Assembly (NCBI RefSeq): GCF_943734655.1
Contig: NC_071355.1
Span: 21,092,268 to 21,156,267 of the forward strand
Source of the DNA: Sabethes cyaneus
Taxonomy: Eukaryota; Arthropoda; Insecta; Diptera; Culicidae
Reading direction: 5' to 3'
Length of the DNA: 64,000 nucleotides
Shown: positions 34,616 through 44,855 of the stretch, piece after piece
Layout of the letters: each line of letters starts with the position of its first letter
Numbering within the stretch: position 1 is the stretch's first letter
Made by a program: the position numbers and the translations under genes
The notes under the pieces: generated by a model
Told to the model about the DNA's origin: nothing
Seen by the model: the letters and a program-made list of their open reading frames with translations, nothing else
Database searches by the model: none

Positions 34616-35075
34616 TCTTTTCTGTCAAGAGATACAAGAATGATACGAAATAATACAAAAGGGTACAATTATAATACATTAGTAATACAAAAACTGCAGA
34701 AAGAAATAGAAGAATGATGTGCCAAAGTGGCACAACAATTAACGCAAAAATGAAAGAAAAACAAAAAAGACATAATAATAAATTAAAATGCCACGAAAAC
34801 GACGCACAAGGATACAAACAGCAAAACACGAAAATGATACAAAAACTCAGATATAAGCTAAAAGGATTCAAAAATGACCAAGATCAAGATTAATACAAAA
34901 ATGAATAAAAATTACAATTAAATGACGAAAACTATACAAAAATGGCAAACCAGTTTAAAAAATGCACAAAACCCACACACAATTAACATGAAAATGATAC
35001 AAAATGATCAAAAATGATAGAAAGCTATACAACTATAACATCAAATCGGCAAAAAATGATATAAATATTATACAA
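34616..35075 (+). repeat. Degenerate (AATGATACAAA)n array, left part
   Basis: Words such as AATGATACAAAA and AAAATGA.AAAA recur throughout. The same degenerate array continues at 40120-40620, on the other side of the nested element at 35078-40060. Confidence 0.6.
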
Positions 35076-35330
35076 TACACTGCAGTCACTTTTTACGCGG
35101 TTTTTTTTTCGCGACTATTTTTCCGCGAATTTCGGAATTTACGCGGTTTTTTTACGCGATTTTCGGAATTCACACAGTTTTTTTACGCGAATTTCGGAAT
35201 TTACCCGGTTTTACCTTTGTTATACTATAACAAAGGTTTAGGAATTGGTCGAAAAACACGAAATTGATCCGAGGCCCGGAGGGCCGATCCACATATACCA
35301 ATCGACAGGGTTCGACGAACTGAGCAATGT

Positions 35331-35340
35331 CTGTGTGTGT

Positions 35341-35421
<81 letters not shown>

Positions 35422-35427
35422 TGTGTG
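35331..35427 (+). repeat. (TG)n microsatellite in repeat copy 1
   Basis: About 48 TG units with two TATG interruptions. The same position in copy 2 (about 37498-37564) holds a shorter, more interrupted run, so the length changed after duplication. Confidence 0.95.
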
Positions 35428-36376
35428 CAGCTCATTTTCTATCGCCTGTTTCTCGGATATGGCTGAACCGATTTATGCGTTATTAGTCTCATTTGAAAGG
35501 TATTGTTGCCTAGTATATCACTATTGAATTGCTTCGTGGTCCGATGTTTCGTTTAAAAGTTATAAGCAAAAATGTGAAAACTACGTGACACGGTTTTCTC
35601 CGGAACCACACAACCGATTTCAATGATCTTAGTACCAAATGAAAGCTCTTGCTAAATTATAAAAATTTTCATGAAGTTTTATTGGAAACAAATAAGTAGT
35701 TTAAAAGTTATGCTTAAAAACGTGTTTTGACAAGGTAATAATTATCGCCTGTTTCTCAGAGATGGCCAAGCCGACTTATGCGCTATTAGTCTCATTTGAA
35801 AGGTAATATAGCCGGATAGATCACTATTGAATGGTTTTTTGATTGGACTTTTAGTTTGAAAGTTAAGAGTAATTGAAATTACACGTTAAAATTTACAATA
35901 CTTTATAGCGCTTTTAACCAAGATAATTTATCTAGTTTCAATTGTTTTAGTATTAAACGAGAGGTCTTAACACTGCAAATGTATTTACCAAATTTCATAA
36001 GGATTGGTTCTACTGGTCAAAAGATATTTAAAAATGATTGATGAAATTTATTCAAGAAAACCTTAATGACCAAACCTTTAATTGGACTAAACATTTAAAA
36101 CAGAATAATATAGTAAAAATGTGTAATTTTTCAACGGATGTTTCTTTGCAGCAGTTAATTAATAAAATATAGCACATTTTCTTACACTTTTAGGGTGACC
36201 GTGAATCCACCTAATAGGGTGACACAAATTTTTGTTTTTTTCATGCGTCCAAAAAAATAGCGTCTTCACAAAAATTCTAGAACACTAAAATAAGCAACTT
36301 TGCTGCATATAGTAACTATCTGTCTCTTAATGGTTGCGAAATTTAATGATTTGTTTGAAGAAACCACTTTAAAATC

Positions 36377-36579
36377 AAGCAAAGCAAAGCCATGGGTGTA
36401 AACGTCCTTCAGAACTTGACCCTTCTTTATCGACAGACTTCGCAGCCGGTTATTAGAGTACAGGAAAATTACGGGGCTAGGGCAAAGATCCTATTAACTC
36501 TGTAGCGACACCGATCAGTCGAGATTCGAACATACAATGACTGGCTTGTTAGGCTAGCATTGTACCCAGAAGCTAACAG
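36377..36579 (-). mobile_element. tRNA-derived SINE (Twin-like), 203 bp, with 14-bp target duplication
   Basis: Flanked by the direct repeat CCACTTTAAAATCA at 36363-36376 and 36580-36593. On the minus strand it starts with a tRNA-like head (GTTAGCTTCTGGGTAC; B box TGTTCGAATCTCG near 36510) and ends in CTTTGCTTTGCT. This fits a Pol III-transcribed SINE moved by a LINE. The tail word and dimer-like relatives recall the Culex Twin family, named from memory only. Confidence 0.8.
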
Positions 36580-37377
36580 CCACTTTAAAATCAGATCTGC
36601 TCAAAAATTCGGTATACGATGTTTTCATTGCTTTCCTATATTCTATAAAGTAATTTATAGCTTAAAATACACTCTGAAAATTGTTTATCGCTAGGATGCA
36701 TATGGATGATAACTAGCACACCGTCTCTTACGGTTATTACGGTGGCATAAATGCACTTGAATGCGTCTATTTTGCATGAAACGGTTACTGGTGTTATTGG
36801 AAAGCTTATCCTTTGGGTTGAAATCTATTTATGCCGCCGTAATAAGCATAAGAGAAGAAACGCAAAGAGAATCTCTCATTTGCACATTGGACCTTTTGAC
36901 ATGTTGGTCGAGATTTCCAGGTTTATCTGTAAGTAAAACATAAAAAGGTTTGACAAAACGGGTCTTTTTTAAAAAGGAGGTACTACCACTAATCGTACCA
37001 CTTATGGAGGTATCAATCGGCACCAAATCTAAGATTTTTGCTTTCTGACCTAAAATGAACAATCTGACAAAATTTGGTTCAAATCCGTGAAAGTCGATTA
37101 CACGGTTATCGGATACTTTGTATGTGTTGACTCCAATAGATAATTTTGAGATTTCACAACTGAATAACTTGAGAACGGCTGGGCCTAAGAAACAGTTTAT
37201 ATAAGAATTTAGTTCAAAGTGATGCGTATATAATTTGACTCTGTCAGTTTTATGAAAATTACAAATTCAAATACAAATCAAACATAATATTTTAACTGAA
37301 AATGCCTATGTCAAATGACATATAAGATGGTATAACAAAGGTTCCTTTCACCACTAGGTGGATTAAATCGGGTTTTT

Positions 37378-39853
37378 ACCTTTGGTATAGTATATAACAA
37401 AGGTTTAGAAATTGGTCGAAAAACACAAAACTGATCCGAGGCCCGGAGGGCCGAATTACATATACCAATCGATAGAGCTCGACGAACTGAGCAATGTCTG
37501 TGTGTGTGTATGTGTATGTGTGTGTGTATGTGTGTGTGTGTGTGTGTGTGTATGTGTGTGTGTGCAGCTCATTTTCTATCGCCTGTTTCTCGGATATGGC
37601 TGAACCGTTTTATGCGTTATTAGTCTCATTTGAACGGTATTATTGCCTAGTATATCATTATTGAATTGCTTCGTGGTCCGATGTTTCGTTTAAAAGTTAT
37701 AAGCAAAAATGTGAAAACTACGTGACACGGTTTTCTCAGGAACCACACAACCGATTTCAATGATCTTAGTACCAAATGAAAGCTCTTCCTAAATTATAAA
37801 ATTTTTCGGGAAGTTTTATTGAAAACAAATAAGTAGTTTAAAATTTATGCTTAAAAACGTGTTTTGACAAGGTAATAATTATCGCCTGTTTCTCAGAGAT
37901 GGCCAAGACGATTTATGCGCTATTAGTCTCATTTGAAAGGTAATATAGCCGGGTAGATCACTATTGAATGGTTTTTTGATTGGACTTTTAGTTTGAAAGT
38001 TATGAGTAATTGAAGTTACACGTTAAAATTTACAATACTTTATAGCGATTTTAACCAAGATAATTTATTTAGTTTCAATTGTTGTAGTATTAAACGAGAG
38101 GTCTTAACACTGCAAATGTATTTACCAAATTTCATAAGGATTGGTTCTACTGGTCAAAAGATATTTAAAAATGATTGATGAAATTTATTCAAGAAAACCT
38201 TAATGACCAAACCTTTAATTGGACTAAACCTTTAAAACAGAATAATATAGTAAAAATGTGTAACTTTTCAACGGATGTTTCTTTGCAGCAGTTAATTAAT
38301 AAAATATAACACATTTTCTTACACTTTCAGGGTGACCGTGAATCCACCTAATAGGGTGACACAAATTTTTGTTTTTTACATGCGTCCAAAAAAATAGCGT
38401 CTTTACAAAAATTCTAGAACACTAAAATAAGCAAATTTGCTGCATATAGTAACTATCTATCTCTTACTGGTTGCGAAATTTAATGATTTGTTTGAAGAAA
38501 CCACTTTAAAATCAAGCAAAGCAAAGCCATGGGTGTAAACGTCCTTCAGAACTTTAACCGGAAAGCATTCAGATTCACAACATGCACGAAGCATTACGAC
38601 TAAACTGAGGGATTCCTATGTCATCAAAAACTTTTCTCATAGGTCCACCATCTTTCAAATCATCATTTCAAATCAATCTCGAAAAGCCACTCTTCTTTAT
38701 CGACAGACTTCGCAGCCGGTTATTAGAGTACAGGAAAATTACGGGGCTAGGGCAAAGATCCTATTAACTCTGTAGCGACACCGATCAGTCGAGATTCGAA
38801 CATACAATGACTGGCTTGTTAGGTTAGCATTGTACCCTGAAGCTAACAGCCACTTTAAAATCAGTTCTGCTCAAAAATTCTGTGCACGATGTTTTCATTG
38901 CTTTCCTATATTCTATAAAGTAATTTAGTAGGTTAAAATACACTCAGGTTAAAATTGTTTATCGCTAGGATGCATATGGATGATAACTAGCACAGCGTTA
39001 ACAAACAGTTGAATTAAGTTCCGAAGACGTGTCGATTTCTTTATGATCATTTCCAGCTCAAAACACTAAAAAAAGCCAGTTTTTACTCGACTATTTTCGA
39101 TTGGAATTGGAATTTGAATGTGAAAATAGTTTCTTTCTAAACCTAATATTTGACGAGCAGCATTCCAAAAGGTCCAATGTGCAAATGAGAGATTCTCTTT
39201 GCGACTCGTCTCTTACGGTTATTACGGCGGCATAAATGCACTTGAATGCATCTATTTTGCATGAAACGGTTACTGGTGTTATTGGAAAGCTTATCCTTTA
39301 GAATAATTGGGTTGAAATGTATTTATACCGCCGTAATAAGCATAAGAGAAGAAACGCAAAGAGAATCTCTCATTTGCACATTGGACCTTTTGACATGTTG
39401 GTCGAGATTTCCAGGTATATCTGTAAGTAAAAAATAAAAAGGTTTGACAAAACGGGTCTTTTATTAAAAAGGAGGTACTACCACTAATCGTACCACTAAT
39501 GGAGGTATCAATCGGCACCAAATTTAAGATTTTTGCTTTCTGACCTAAAATGAACAATCTGACAAAATTTGGTTCAAATCCGTGAAAGTCGATTACACGG
39601 TTATCGGATACTTTGCATGTGTTGACTCCAATAGATAATTTTGAGATTTCACATCTGAATAACTTGAGAACGGCTGGGCCTAAGAAACAGTTTATATAAG
39701 AATTTAGTTCAAAGTGATGCGTATATAATTTGACTCTGTCAGTTTTATGAAAATTACAAATTCAAATACAAATTGAAAATAATATTTTAACTGAAAATGC
39801 CTATGTCAAATGACATATAAGATGGTATAACAAAGGTTCCTTTCACCACTAGG
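37378..39853 (+). repeat. 2.5-kb unclassified repeat family, copy 2 (tandem)
   Basis: Very similar to copy 1 from end to end and in the same orientation. It differs by two extra segments (about 38554-38692 and 38998-39210) and by losing the last bases after CACCACTAGG. The second extra segment contains an inverted copy of sequence found about 170 bp downstream (CAATGTGCAAATGAGAGATT). Confidence 0.85.
38515..38849 (-). mobile_element. Same SINE insertion in copy 2, carrying an extra 139 bp
   Basis: It has the same site and the same flanking CCACTTTAAAATCA (38501-38514 and 38850-38863) as the SINE in copy 1, so the insertion predates duplication of the repeat. An extra block at 38554-38692 interrupts it between CAGAACTT and CTTCTTTATCG. 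Confidence 0.75.
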
Positions 39854-40119
39854 TTTTTTACGCGATTTTCGGAATTTATGCGGATGTGCTCAAAACGTCT
39901 ATTTTTTCGCGTAGTGTTGAAATCCACAGTTTTTTACGCGAAATTTTGGTTTTTTTTACGCGAATTTCGGAATTTACGCGGTTTTTTTGCGCGAATTTCG
40001 GAATTTACGCGCTTTTGATTTACGCGGGACGTATCCTTCGCGTAAAAATCGACTTGAGTGTATTTCTCTTCAGTATTCATCCTTTTCTTAATGCCTACTC
40101 AGAAAAGTTAATAATTCGG

Positions 40120-40620
40120 AAACGTTAATCGACCCAATTCCATTTCAATTAACTTTTTCGAGAGTCCGCTATAATACAGAAATAACAAAAAAAATGTACA
40201 AATGTGCCACAGAAATAATACACAAATAACCCAAAAATTATCCCAAAATGGCGGAAAATAACAGGAAATAGACAAAAACAAACACGAAAGAGATACAACT
40301 ATCAATATAAAGATGACGCATTACGTACAAACTACACAGAAATGAAATAAATTTTAAAAAAGTTTTTAAAATATCGCAAAAATGATACCAAGTTAGCACA
40401 CATATGCACACACACACAAATGATACAGAAAAGATACAGTAATAACAATTACACAAAAATATCTCAAAAATGATGCAAAATAAAACAAATAAAATACAAA
40501 TATGATACAAAAATAAAACAAAATTTAAGCCAAAAATGTTACAAAATGAAAAGAAATATAGAAAAATGACGTATTAAAAAAAATTTGAAAAAAAAAATTC
40601 ACAAATAACAGGAAAATAAT
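40120..40620 (+). repeat. Degenerate (AATGATACAAA)n array, right part
   Basis: Same irregular words as 34616-35075 (AAAATGATAC, ACAAATGATACA, AAATATGATACAAAA). It continues the array interrupted by the TIR element. Confidence 0.55.
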
Positions 40621-40639
40621 ATAAAAAATACAATTAGGC

Positions 40640-40905
40640 CATTGCACATTATTTTATTATTTTTAAAGTTTTTGTTGTTTTGGAAATTGGCTTGAAAAAT
40701 CGGGGGGCAAAAAAATAATTTATAGGATATGAGTTGAATTTTTTTTATAAAATCAATTGTCTGTGGGCTCAACAACCCAAAAAAATTCGTAAAATGAGTG
40801 TACAAGTTGAGTTAACGCTTCTAGCACGAAATAGAAATGGAAATTCAAATAGTGGAATTTCCGAAAATCGGCAAAATTTTTTTTTAAATATTGGAACTTT
40901 TGCGC
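40640..40905 (-). repeat. Dispersed repeat A, second copy
   Basis: Reverse complement of 13740-13990, with GGCTTGAAAAATCGGGGGGC, AAAATCAATTGTCTGTGGGC and TTAACGCTTCTAGCACGAAA. It directly abuts repeat B. Confidence 0.7.
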
Positions 40906-40907
40906 TT

Positions 40908-41497
40908 AATTAGGCGATTTTTTGATAAAATCTAACATGGCGGCCAAATCCAAGATGGCCGTCGATTTTTTTTCACTTCGTTTATAAACTCTATCTCTCC
41001 TCTTTACAAAACCGTGTAGTTTGTAGTTTGTTTCATAGCAAATTTTGGAAATGTCACTATAATTTTTCTGTTGGGAAGAATAAATGCTTAATGCGAGAAA
41101 TGAAGATTCAGGCAAACTGAAAATTCTTGATATTAGGCCAAAAATATAGACTTAGCGAAGGTGAGAGACGAACTCACAGCTCCCAATCTCTAGTTGAGCG
41201 TGTTGTTTAACCAATTACACCACTAAGCCGTCTATACTCTGTGGTCTTATATCAAGGTTTTGTTATGACGCTTGCCTGATTCTATCATTCATTCGCACAT
41301 TTATCCAGCGCGAATATATTTTTATATATATATATATATATATATTTTTATATATATATTCTCACCTTCGCTAAGTCTATATTTTTGGCCTAATATCAAG
41401 AATTTTCAGTTTGCCTGAATCTTCATTTCTCGCATTAAGCATTTATTCTTCCCAACAGAAAAGTAAAAAGCCGACTGCTATACGTCGTTGAATAGAG

Positions 41498-41528
<31 letters not shown>

Positions 41529-42045
41529 TCACTATAATTATATGGAAATTGTGAACCTTGTTACAAATAGCTGGTTGTTTTATTCAGTTACTGCCATTGC
41601 ACACCTAGTTTTATGAATTTTTTGTAGCATTTTTTCTCAGCTTTCCAATGGTGGTCTTCAAATGAAAATCGGCTTGGGGACTCATGATGAAAACGGCATT
41701 TTTTTCTCAAAAGCCAATATGGCGAACGAATCCAAGATGGCCACCAAAAAAATTTTACTCCATTTGAAAGTCCTGTTCCTCTTCTTTGCAGAACCGGACC
41801 ATTTGTTAGTAGTTTCATGGCAAATTTATGAGCTATCACATGATATAGATCTCAAGGTTTGCTCAAAATTCAACTTTTTTTGAAACTGTTAGGCCCCTTG
41901 GCAAACGAGGGGTCCACTATTTCGAGGTATCAAAAGTGTAATTCTTATTTTTTAACCATTTTCAACCAATTAAGCGCAAAAGTTCTAATTTTTGAACCCC
42001 TCATGTCAGTAGTGGCCCCGTTTCAGCGAGAATTACTCATTTATT
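40908..42045 (+). repeat. Dispersed repeat B, second copy, split by a SINE
   Basis: Aligns with 15240-15870, including AAATCCAAGATGGCC, ATCACATGATATAGATCTCA and GTGGCCCCGTTTCAGCGAGA. The SINE at 41065-41523 separates the match at exactly the target duplication. Confidence 0.8.
41065..41523 (+). mobile_element. 5'-inverted tRNA-derived SINE with 103-bp perfect inverted arms
   Basis: Bracketed by the direct repeat AAATGTCACTATAATT (41049-41064 and 41524-41539) and ending in about 30 A on the plus strand. 41064-41166 is a perfect reverse complement of 41360-41462 (103 of 103). The left half is inverted and carries a tRNA-like head on the minus strand at 41160-41235: A box GTGGTGTAATTGGTTA, T-arm GTGAG-TTCGTCT-CTCAC, anticodon-like loop CTAGAGA. 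The right half is the 3' body plus poly(A). An AT-rich (TA)n junction at 41320-41359 separates the halves. The layout matches twin priming, with an unusually long duplicated part. Confidence 0.85.
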
Positions 42046-42354
42046 CCCGATAAACACGTATTTCGCCTACGACTTGCACACTTCCTCAGTGTCTGTTTTG
42101 ATTATACCCAAGTAACCAAAAGTTCCGATAAAAGGGGATTTTTTGGCTTTATCAACCAACGAAATGATCATGAATAGAAAGCTATTCAGCCTAATTTTTA
42201 AATAATTAACCGTACTTTTATGTTCGTATTTGATGATTAAGCTTCGAAACAGAACTAGAAAGTTCGCCAAAAGTTCACTTAAGTGGCAATATAGCATATT
42301 GTTCAGCTCTAAAAAAACTTCAATAATCTTAAAAACTTAAAATCCAAAGGTTCA

Positions 42355-42425
42355 AAGGTACACGGATACCAGCAAGCCACACGGCCTGGCAAGTGTTGTG
42401 GGTTCAAATCCGGTTATAATCTCTG
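42355..42425 (+). repeat. tRNA-like sequence (B box present)
   Basis: GTGGGTTCAAATCCGG near 42408-42423 matches a Pol III B box. An A-box-like stretch lies about 50 bp upstream. It is not a good cloverleaf, so it is probably a SINE head rather than a tRNA gene. Confidence 0.4.
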
Positions 42426-42879
42426 ATTATAGCTTGGTTCGACCCACGCCCCTTCCAGCATTGGACAAAAGATAGGAGTCACAACGACAACTTGTTAAGC
42501 GTAGCTACCTATTACCCCCCCCCCCCCTGTCTTTCCGCTCTTTCCCCTCCATTCCCAAAAAATCCTTCTTCATTACTTTCCCTTACCGTCCCTTCATCAA
42601 ATGTAGAATCATCGTTTCAAAAAAATATTAATATATGCCTGACCGCATTTCAAGGTCATGACTAAAATCACGAGTTTGGTCAATATTAATGATAACCAAT
42701 ATTAATTAGATCATCAGAAGGATAATGACTGTTTTTATAAAAATTAATTTATTTTTGCAACTTACCACAACACCACCAAAACCTTCGGAAACCTAGATCT
42801 GCATCAATTTTAATCGAAACTAACTTACACTCAAGAACAAGTCATTGGCAAAATTTGCGTCACTTGTGGCGTCATTGAA

Positions 42880-42945
42880 GACGCAAAGCATCAGGATAGG
42901 CTTGCAACACGGAACGCTCGGGTTCCAATCCAGCAGCGGTAATGT
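42880..42945 (+). repeat. tRNA-like sequence (B-box-like)
   Basis: CTCGGGTTCCAATCCAGC near 42922-42939 resembles a T-arm/B box. Only the 3' half of a tRNA-like unit is visible. Confidence 0.35.
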
Positions 42946-43394
42946 ATACGTTTTTTATATGGTCTATCTAAATCGCATGAACCGAATATACAAAAGTTAG
43001 GAGTAGGTAGAAGGTAGAAAAGTATGTGCATTTATTTATTTTTGTCAAAGTTTCTATAGAAGCTGCTTAACGTTCTATGCAGTGAACTCGAGGCAACTTT
43101 AAAGTTCGGTTGATTACGACAAGTGAAGCTGCTTAGCAAGCTAAAGATCTATAGAGAGTGCAAGTTCAAGTTGCAGTTTGAACTTTCAAGCTGCATGTTG
43201 AGCTTTCAAGTGGCTACAGATGCTAACGGTACTTTATTGAGAATGAAGTTTGGTTTACAAATGTAGTGTCTTGTTGTTCAGCAAGAAAGTTCTGCGGAAC
43301 TAAATTTGAACCAAATATGAACTTCTAAGTTCTTTCCTTAAGTGAAATTCGAACTTTTGGTTGCTTGGATAGCCACTTAAACAGCGTCATTCAT

Positions 43395-43500
43395 TAATTC
43401 TACGGGGCTGGGATTTGAACCCGGGCCTACTGACTCTGCCGGGTAGCACCATCTAGCCGAGATTCGAACATACAACGACGGGTTGATATGGTAGATCAAA
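43395..43500 (-). mobile_element. Dimeric tRNA-like SINE remnant (Twin-like)
   Basis: On the minus strand two B-box-like blocks follow each other: TGTTCGAATCTCG near 43470, then GGGTTCAAATCCCAG near 43412. They are about 58 bp apart. Two tRNA-related units in tandem are the hallmark I recall for the Culex Twin SINE. Confidence 0.55.
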
Positions 43501-44425
43501 TCAGACACGAAAAACAATACTAAATTGACAAAGAAATGAAAAACACATAAAATGATGTTCACCCCACCCGCTCTCTATAACAAACATTGTCTTATATCGA
43601 GGTTGTTTTATAATGAGGTTGGCTTATGTTAAGGTATCCCTGTATATGAAAAACAAGAATGGATTGGTTTTTCACAAAAACCCTTATCTTATTTGAGCTT
43701 TTTAAAAAAATCTCATTCTTTTTTTTCACTAATAAATATACTGCATCAACACAATTAGCAAAACGCGTCTGGGTACTGCGTGCTGCACAAAATGTTATTG
43801 TTGCCCCACCTTCCGTAGCAGGGTCTGGGCACGCTAGTGCACCGACGATCGACCGCATAAATTCGAATCGCGAAAGTATGCGCGAAATCACGCCTCCGCG
43901 CGTCCGCATAGTTCGTGGCTTAGTGGGACGAACGTGCGCGCGCGCGCTTAGTTTCGCCTCGCTCGCCTGTCTGTGTATTCGGGAACAACACATCGCTCTA
44001 GACTGCTAGCTTGTTTATTGGATTGTTTGATACCCCCGTGTATACAGTGACTGACTATGTTGTGCCTTTTTGTTTTTTTATTCATTTTGTTCATTCTTCT
44101 TTTTTGTTTTTCCCCCACAAACCTAAGCCGGACCAGGCAGGCGGCTATTTTTGGGCGAGAAACGGTCTATATGTGCATGCATCACGGTAATTTACCACTC
44201 ACTCGGCCCCCAGAAGCGAAAACAATAATAACAACAACAGCTGCGGCTGCTGCTGCCGCCGATTAATTCCACCGCCTCTGCATACTATTCCGCCCTTCCC
44301 CGCGTCCGGAGCGGACGCGATAGATTCATGTTTTATACTTTTGTTTCTGTTGGTTGATTACCGGTGAATTGAACGCTAACAAGCCATCCAATCTAAGCTT
44401 CATTCTGTGTTGAGAAAAAAAAATC
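43501..44425. other. Host-like sequence, no supportable gene
   Basis: 43740-44280 is GC-richer with CGCGCGCG and GCTGCTGCTGCC words. Overlapping frames on both strands (43592-43993 minus, 43659-44009 plus) cancel each other as evidence. The gypsy element inserted at its right edge. Confidence 0.35.
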
Positions 44426-44429
44426 TAAC

Positions 44430-44675
44430 TGCAATATTCTTGGGATATGGCGGTTCGGTTTGGAGTAAGAATACTAGATGTGGTCCTCGTAACGTGTCGT
44501 TCTCGACTATATTGTACTGAAATATTTCTTCCTATGCTATGTGTCGTACGTTTTACGCTATGCGCTGTGTCAGCGTATAATTGTCACCGTTCGACGCGGT
44601 ACAGTCCGTTTACGCTTATACAGCATAACCGATCCGCGTCGCGCTGAACCATTTCAATCATGAGCGTCCACCACA
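44430..44675 (-). repeat. 3' LTR of the gypsy element (246 bp)
   Basis: In sense orientation it starts TGTGGTGGACGCTC and ends AAGAATATTGCA. It matches 50123-50368 base for base on reading. No AATAAA is present. A TCAGT initiator-like word occurs mid-LTR in sense. Confidence 0.97.
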
Positions 44676-44855
44676 CGCCCTATTTACATTTTTTTTAAAA
44701 ATTGTTATCTATAGTTAAGAATTTTTAAACTAAACAAGGAAATATGAACTAGGATTTATATAATGCGTATTATTCCCATGTAATTTGAAAGAACTCATTA
44801 TGAAACAATCGTCCACCACACGTCCTATTGTTTCAAATTATATGTATTATTATTT
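44676..44855 (-). other. pol-3' LTR spacer with a duplicated LTR-edge motif in a hairpin
   Basis: The presumed polypurine region just before the 3' LTR reads AAAATGTAAATAGGGCG in sense. A near copy of the LTR boundary (plus-strand GTCCACCACACGTCCTATT, 44811-44829, versus 44666-44684 with one mismatch) lies 145 bp away. It sits in the loop of a 9-bp stem, TGAAACAAT/ATTGTTTCA. Confidence 0.7.

Larger units (their letters stand above)
35213..37377 (+). repeat. 2.2-kb unclassified repeat family, copy 1
   Basis: Starts with the palindrome ACCTTTGTTATA..TATAACAAAGGT, followed by GAAATTGATCCGAGGCCCGG, a long (TG)n run and then AT-rich sequence. It ends with GGTATAACAAAGGTTCCTTT, the short palindrome CCACTAGGTGG and GGGTTTTT. 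No coding region was found. Copy 2 follows head-to-tail. Confidence 0.85.
35078..40060. mobile_element. TACGCGG-type TIR element, interrupted
   Basis: The outer ends CACTGCAGTCACTTTTTACG and, inverted, CACTCAAGTCGATTTTTACG are TIR-like and flanked by TA at 35076-35077 and 40061-40062. The element's own sequence (35078-35212 and 39854-40060) is built from repeats of TTTTTTACGCGAATTTCGGA. The rest is occupied by two tandem repeats. The original element would be about 340 bp. Confidence 0.65.
42108..43368. mobile_element. TIR element of about 1.26 kb
   Basis: The ends CCAAGTAACCAAAAGTTC and, inverted, CCAAGCAACCAAAAGTTC form an 18-bp TIR with one mismatch. The interior has repeated GAACTTTCAAGCTGC and AAGTTC words and no transposase frame. 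A target duplication is uncertain (ATA is possible). Two plus-strand tRNA-like segments lie inside. Confidence 0.65.

Noticed and set aside
35245..35527. Cysteine/valine-rich proteins over (TG)n
   Set aside because: Dinucleotide repeat read as VCVC; not a gene.
41160..41235. Genuine tRNA gene on the minus strand
   Set aside because: It has A and B boxes and a T-arm but a poor acceptor stem, and lies inside a target-duplicated, poly(A)-tailed SINE.
43560..43650. Terminal repeat of a Tigger-like element (CTTATATCGAGGTTG words)
   Set aside because: Only one end-like sequence was seen and no matching inverted partner or duplication.
43592..44009. Opposing frames of 116-133 codons
   Set aside because: They mirror one another in a GC-rich stretch and show no motif.
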